Of a stretch of 64,000 nt of DNA, positions 58,648 through 64,000 are shown in pieces. A program made the translations under genes and the position numbers. Origin of the DNA: Theristus sp. LFF4_11 (Eukaryota; Nematoda; Chromadorea; Monhysterida; Xyalidae); NCBI GenBank assembly GCA_030248135.1, contig JASANC010000803.1, forward strand, positions 1 to 64,000, in the 5' to 3' direction. Under the pieces are notes generated by a model. The model was not told where the DNA came from and ran no database searches. It was given only the letters and a program-made list of their open reading frames with translations. Each line of letters begins with the position of its first letter. Within the stretch, counting starts at the first letter, position 1.

Positions 58648-58794
58648 ATGAGCATGGAGAATGAACTGCGAACGTACAGCCATCAGTCGACACCAGAGAC
58701 TTGGTGCTCGTTCCATCGAGGGCGCATGTGGAAGCCGACCTGCAAAGTCGGGACCTCAGCGTTCTGTACGCTTCTATGGGTTAGCCCTGAATAA
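58648..58794 (+). CDS. Possible 48-codon open frame with three Cys
   Basis: MSMENELRTYSHQSTPETWC, then SFHRGRMWKPTCKVGTSAFC and TLLWVSPE, TAA, with AATAAA overlapping the stop. No signal peptide and no family recognised; the minus strand here also has an exon-like frame (VGFHMRPRWNEHQVS), so the strand is unsure. Confidence 0.15.
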   Translation: MSMENELRTYSHQSTPETWCSFHRGRMWKPTCKVGTSAFCTLLWVSPE

Positions 58795-59419
58795 AAACAC
58801 ATTGCCTAAAAATTCCATCAACAACAACAACAACGTTTGAAACCGACGTGGCTGAACAGTCTTTTTTACAATTGTAAGTCAAAAAAAACTTGTAATGTAA
58901 GAAAACCAGACTAAAACACTGAACATGGCCCGTCGTCGAAACTCACCACCAGCAAACTCCCTCGGTTCACCCATCACTATCGTCAGCAGCTCTGCGTTTC
59001 TTTAACACACGTGCAATACACAGCACACACGCGCACAGCGTTTTTTTTTGTGGAACATCCAATTGTGGAGCGTGAGTTAACTGGAGGGTCATATCATAAA
59101 ACGTGCCAACCCGTTCCAACACTTTTGGCCGCTACTGTAGAACGGGAAGATGTTTCAGCGTCCATTTCGCTTGCGTAATTTCGGTCTCTAACTGACCCAG
59201 GTTTCAACTGCAACGTCATTTTCGCTGCGCATTTTCGGCTTCCTATCTGACCCAGTGACACATCCACGTTATTTCAGTTATCATCACTCTCTCGCTATCA
59301 TCATCATCATCATTAACATTTATTATTTGTGTGCTGTGCTGTGTGTTGCTGTTCTAATCGCACCGTCAACGTCAACCGGCCGTTGTGATTGTGTACGAGC
59401 AGTCCAGGAACGCTGCACC

Positions 59420-62400
59420 ATGGTAATTGATGTTACTGTTGCGCGATTTTTACTTTCAAAACAAAAGAAAACTTTGAAATTTTGAAAGGAAACCGCTTTA
59501 TTGCTGAAATGCGCATCACTATTCATTGTGTTCTTTATTCACGCTTTATTCATTCATTGCAGGCGAAGGCGACGAAGGCGAAAGGCAAGGAGCAGAAGAA
59601 GGAGACGAAGAAGAAGAAGCCCGATCCGATCCCGATGGGCACGCCAAGTATCTTCGACGTTGGTTTACAGTTTTTTATCGGTTGATTTTCGATTGGCCCC
59701 CTTTTATAAAAGTGAGGAGTGTAGGATTTGAAGAGTTTTACTCACTTTTTCTCTCTACTCAGAAGGTAATGGGTGTTTTATAAAAATGAGTAGAGAGGAA
59801 GAGTGAGGAGTTTCGGTTTTGAGAGGTTAATTTATTTGGATTCTGTTGGAATCGATTCATTCAGCGATTTGCTCATCAGCTACTGTTTCTTTGTTGGTTT
59901 GTCATCTCTGTTTTGGTTTCTTGCCTAGTTACGGTTTGTGTCGACGGCTTTTCCTCGTTGTCCTTCAATTATTATGTGCCCTTTATTGTTAATTGCTGTT
60001 TTCGTTGGCTGTCTGTTTGTTTGGCGTGCGTTCGATTGCGGCCCATTAGATAGCGGCCGAAGCATTGCGGCCGAAGCATTGCGGCCTGAAGGATTGCGGC
60101 CTGAAGGATTGCGGCCTAGGACGATTGCGGCCTGAAGGATTGCGGCCTGGACGATTGCGGCCTGAAGGATTGCGGCCTGGGACGATTGCGGCCTGGAACG
60201 ATTGCGGCCCGGGACGATTGCGGCCCGGGACAATTGCGGCCCGGGACAATTGCGGCCCGGGACGATTGCGGCCTGGGACGATTGCGGCCCGGGACGATTG
60301 CGGCCTGGGACGATTGCGGCCCACGAAATTTTAAAGCGTTGTCATTGTCTTTGTCGCACGCACTGGTTATGTTATTCTCGCACACGAGTTTTTAATTCTT
60401 TTTTTCAAAAAAAGTTGTTTTTTGTTTATTAATAATTATGTTTTTCTTAGAACCCCAAATCGAAATCTTCCATGCTCAACTTTCCTTGTCGCCGAGCAAA
60501 GCTATATTTCATCTGAACCTTTTTTGTTATATTTGTTATTAAAGTTTTAAGTTACCAATTAATTATTTAAAATTAAACCAACAAAAAATCCCATTAAAAA
60601 TTAAAATTGTACTTTCTTATGAAAATATCTGGATATCTGAAAATCTTCTTTTGTTTCGAGTCGAGTCCTCAGGCAGAGACCCCACCTAGGGTTGTTGAAA
60701 AAAACAAAAATCGTCATTTTTTTAATTGAAAAAATTCAGAAATCAAAGTTGTGCTAAATCAACCAGGGAGTTCGAAGAACCACATTTGATGTGCAAGCGC
60801 CTCCCGAATGACTCCCGAAAACTTTCCAGATTTTGTTTGGGTGACCTCATTTACCCCTTTTCCAAACCGTTACCATGCCTCTTCTTGTGTTTTGACCCCC
60901 AAAACGTCACTAATTGTCCCCAGCTCAAGTGAAAACACACATACCGGGTTGAAATTCGATCAATTCTGATGATGGCGCGACGGCAGGACACGAAACAGCA
61001 ACCAGACAACGTGGCGCCTGCAAACGGGGCAGCTCGGACGCTCAGAAATCAGATTGCAAGGCCAATTGTCACCTTATCTGCATCGGCAATGGTAAGCCAA
61101 GCTGTGGAACACTCAAAAACTTCATCGCCGAAGTTGTCGAAGCCTAAAATCAGTCGGTAAAACGATCCAAAATCGACTACTAACGGTTTTACGAGGTAAT
61201 ATCAAAAAAAAAATTTGTTGAACTTTCGAAAAAATTGTGCCAAAATTAAGGTTTTCAGAGCATATTAGAGGAAAAATTTTCGAATTTTTTAATCGGTCTT
61301 TTTTAATCACATAAAAATTTTGATTTTTGTTTAACAACCTTAACCCCACCCACAGCATTTGTTTCAAATCAAACCTCCAGAATCTTGGATTTTCAAACAT
61401 GGGGATTCGGACAACAAATAATTCAATTCAATTCAATTTCAATTCAATTTCCATTCAATTCAATTTATTTTATTGCTAACAGCGGCGCAAATATTGGGGC
61501 AAATATCAACGATCGATTCGACGCAAACGCAGCAGACACGACGACGACGATGGCTTAAATCATTGTTGTTCCAGAGCAGGGGTGTTGGAGGCGATATAGA
61601 TGGCTGGAACAAATTTTCTAGATAGATAGAAATTGACCTGGAAAGGTGACAAAGCATGAAAACTTTGTGGGCCGCAATCGTCCCAGGCCGCAATCGTCCC
61701 GGGCCGCAATCGTCCCAGGCCGCTATCGTCCAGGCCGCTATCGTCCAGGCCGCTATGCTTCGGCCGCAATCGTCCAGGCCGCAATCCTTCAGGCCGCTAC
61801 GCTTCGGCCGCAATCGTCCAGGCCGCAATCTCTTGGGCCGCAAAAGTACATTTGCCGTTTGTTTGTGTTTTGCATTTTTTTGCCACATCAAATTTGACAC
61901 ACAATTTCATTTCTGAAGGTCTTTTTTCTTTCATTCAAATTTCGCGCGTTCCTTGCACCCTGAAAAAAAAGCTGCCATGCCATGTTTAAACGGCCATTAC
62001 GTGCAAGTCAAATTCGACTTGTAAAAATCTGAGTAGCGTGTTTTTGACGGTTTGGTTTAGTGTTGCGCCGGGACGGCTCGTGTACTATTCCGGCCCGCGA
62101 AATTCCGGCCCGTAAAATTCCGACCCGCTCATTCCGGCCCGAAGAATTCCGGCCCGAAGAATTCCGGCCCGGAGAATTCCGGCCCGGAGAATTCCGGCCC
62201 GGAGAATTCCGGCCCGGAGAACTCCGGCCCGGAGAATTTTCGCCAGCAAGAACAGTATTAAACGACACGAAGTGATTTTTGGTAAAAATTCTCAAGTGAT
62301 TTTTTATTTTTGTTTAGAACTTGCTTGCAGTGACTTGTTGTAGGTTCCTAATCCTAAGCCAAGCCTTTTTGATAAGGTAAAAGGGTCACAAATCCTGTTC

Positions 62401-64000
62401 ATGATAACAAAATTTAAAATTTTATTTGTAGTTTCTTTTTTCCAAAAGGTTTCACTTTCCAAAAAAGCAAACAGAACGAACATCATTGAAAATACACTGT
62501 AACATGTGAACATCGATATTTTTATTTTATTATTTCATTACCAAAATCACTTCGTGTGTTTTAATATTGTTCGTGCTGGCGAAAATTCTCCGGGCCGGAA
62601 TTCTTCGGGCTGGAATTCTTCGGGCCGGAATGAGCGGGCCGGAATTCTTCAGGCCGGAATTGTATCCCCCCGCGCCGGGACCACCCGTGTCCCGAATCCC
62701 GTCCCGTCCCGGCACGATTTTTGCGTCCCGTGTCCCGTCCCGTCCCGGCGAATTTTGAAAACCACTGTCCCGTGTTCCGTCCCGTCCCGAAGAATCGTGT
62801 CCCGTGTCTCGTCCCGTCCCGACGAATTTTCTTTTCGGGACAAGAACTTTCTTTCATATGTCAGATTTGCCATATTTTATTGCGAGAAAATTTGCATGAA
62901 ACGACAAATTGAACGCAATATGGATTGATATGGTTCTGTTTGAGACAAAATTCGCTCAGTATTTTTTGGTGCTGGTTCCCAGGCAAGCAACCCACTTACC
63001 AATTGTTGTATGACTTATTTTTTAAACGTGTCCCACTGAAATGACATCATGTGCCGCCAAACATGCGCTTGCCGTTCACAGCAAACCAGACTTTCCGTTT
63101 AGCCGGTTCTTCCAGCAAACAAATGGTGAATTCCGAATCAATCACACCAAACTGACATTTTAGTGCCTATACTTTGACAAACGGGCGTTTTTAAAGCAAA
63201 TGACGTCATTTTAGTCCGGACACGTTTGAATAAATCCACAATAATCACCGATAAAATACTGTGGGAGGTTATGCATTCGTCACATTATGCTCTGAGCGAA
63301 CGACGATTTTCACAGTGACAAATATTCTGGAATCTGGCATCCATGAAGAAGAGCAGGTTTTTGAAATAGGGCTGTTTTCGATCGCCTGGTTTAGGCATGC
63401 TCCAGATCCAGAGTAACTCCTACCAAAGCCTATTTATTAAAGAGATTGGGTTGGGTGAGGAACAGTGCAGTCTTTATGAAAAGGCTTCGGTTAAGGCCGG
63501 AAAAGCCGGAAAGGAAACAAAAAACACGCTCCAAAAACAGCCGATTTCAGAAACCCGCTACTCTTACGTTGTGTGTTGTTGCGCAAAACTGTTCGGTCCA
63601 CCGCGAATCACCTAAAAAATCGGACCAGACGAGGAGACCACGCCAGTTGCACAAGGAGTGCAACGACGAACCTTTCAAGACAAGACAAGAGCATCTCCAC
63701 ACATGCACAAAAGTCTCGAATTTAGTCCCGGCATCAAAAAAATCACTGTCCCGTGTCCCGTCCCGTCCCGAAGAATCGTGTCCCGTGTCCCGTCCCGTCC
63801 CGAGGAAATTTGAAAAAACGCTGTCCCGTGTCCCGTCCCCGTCCCGAGGAATCGTGTCCCGGCGCAACACTTGGTTTGATGTTGTCGACGGTTTTGATTA
63901 AAAAACCACGATAATTTTTGGTTTTCTTGAATTCAGCCTTGGTTTACAAGCAGAAAGAACAACAGCGAGACGAAAAATTCACGCTGAAAAAACGAGCATC
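59420..64000 (+). CDS. Lys-rich protein, 5' part (continues past the window)
   Basis: Three exons fit in phase: ATG alone at 59420-59422 (donor GTAATT), 59563-59662, and 63937 to beyond the window end. The joined start is MAKATKAKGKEQKKETKKKK, then PDPIPMGTPSIFDVALVYKQ and KEQQRDEKFTLKKRA. A Lys-rich start followed by a charged helix is common in ciliary and cytoskeletal coiled-coil proteins, but I cannot name the family. The intron of about 4.3 kb holds two foldback elements, a hAT-like relative and a MITE. An alternative is that 59563-59662 and 63937 belong to different genes. Confidence 0.4.
60035..61843. mobile_element. Foldback-type element 1
   Basis: Left arm 60035-60322 is about 18 tandem units of a 16-bp repeat (GATTGCGGCCYGGGAC type). 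Right arm 61668-61843 is the same repeat inverted. The arms also match at their inner edges (GCGGCCCACGAAATTTTAAA against the inverse of AAACTTTGTGGGCCGC) and near their outer edges. Drosophila foldback elements have this design: long inverted repeats built of short tandem units. The centre carries a hAT-like relative (60690-61400). Confidence 0.7.
60690..61400 (+). mobile_element. hAT-like family relative, degenerate
   Basis: Shares with 7020-7600 phrases such as TTTGTTGAACTTTCGAAAAA and TTTTCAG plus GCACATTA/GCATATTA, and an ACACGAAACAGCAAC-like core; shares its left part with 5888-6050. No TIR or 8-bp duplication could be placed. Confidence 0.5.
62087..62661. mobile_element. Foldback-type element 2
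   Basis: Left arm 62087-62238 is tandem units of AATTCCGGCCCGRAG (15 bp). The right arm, about 62590-62661, is the inverse. The inverted match continues inward for more than 40 bases (TTTTCGCCAGCAAGAACA, then CGACACGAAGTGATTTT) and includes one irregular unit (CCCGCTCATTCCGG) in both arms. The centre is about 260 bases with a TTAGGA-type patch. Confidence 0.75.
62690..62835 (+). repeat. CCCGT-rich minisatellite, block 1
   Basis: Units of about 35-60 bases contain TGTCCCGTCCCGTCCCG, then GAATCGTG or GAATTTTG. A second block is at 63745-63860 in the same orientation. Confidence 0.85.
63009..63245 (-). mobile_element. MITE family A, copy 5
   Basis: TATGACTTATTTTTTAAACG to AATAAATCCACAATAAT. 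One of the two palindromes has mutated to TGACATCA. Confidence 0.85.
63745..63860 (+). repeat. CCCGT-rich minisatellite, block 2
   Basis: Same unit as 62690-62835: CACTGTCCCGTGTCCCGTCC, then GAAGAATCGTG. It ends about 75 bases before the third exon of the Lys-rich gene. Confidence 0.85.

Noticed and set aside
60035..61843. Regular short repeats that could suggest a CRISPR array
   Set aside because: Units are contiguous with no unique spacers, the arrays face each other, and the setting is an animal genome.

Overview
The window is nuclear DNA from an animal, most likely an invertebrate bilaterian. Genes are split into many small exons with GT-AG introns from under 200 bases to about 4.4 kb. 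The clear proteins are animal regulators: an Lhx3/4-type LIM-homeobox factor, an odd-skipped zinc-finger factor, and a chromodomain-ankyrin protein of MPHOSPH8 (MPP8) type. Short inverted-repeat transposons are dense. I see no bacterial operon, no CRISPR array and no convincing tRNA or rRNA gene. I cannot name the species; the clade is inferred from protein families only.

Layout. 1-6.1 kb: no gene; transposon remnants, including a TA-flanked element nested inside another. 6.1-17.3 kb, plus strand: a 17-exon MPP8-like gene (about 1040 codons in my model) with mobile elements in its introns. 18.5-26.1 kb, minus strand: a six-exon Lhx3/4 (lim3) gene, tail-to-tail with the first; my exon model closes exactly in frame at 469 residues. 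26.2-47.4 kb: about 21 kb with no convincing gene. It holds a recurrent bipartite motif (small TACGGTA/TACCGTA hairpin plus GGTCTYGRCACGATC), a 148-149 bp tandem satellite, a SINE-like insertion and a suspicious homopolymer block. 47.4-50.3 kb, plus strand: a four-exon odd-skipped (Osr) gene, 380 residues, four C2H2 fingers. 50.3-54.1 kb: nothing convincing. 54.1-57.3 kb, plus strand: two tandem, diverged two-exon genes for small secreted proteins ending in -RLG (possible amidated peptides). 58-59 kb: uncertain exons. 59.4 kb to the window end: the 5' part of a Lys-rich protein gene whose 4.3 kb intron holds two foldback-type elements with arms made of short tandem repeats.

How the parts relate. 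The three clear genes act in the nucleus (histone-methyl-lysine reading, neuronal identity, epithelial/mesodermal patterning), but nothing shows them working as one unit. The most unusual parts are the bipartite motif family, the peptide-precursor pair, the foldback elements, and the MPP8-like gene, whose 18-base first exon supplies the tyrosine of the chromodomain aromatic cage.
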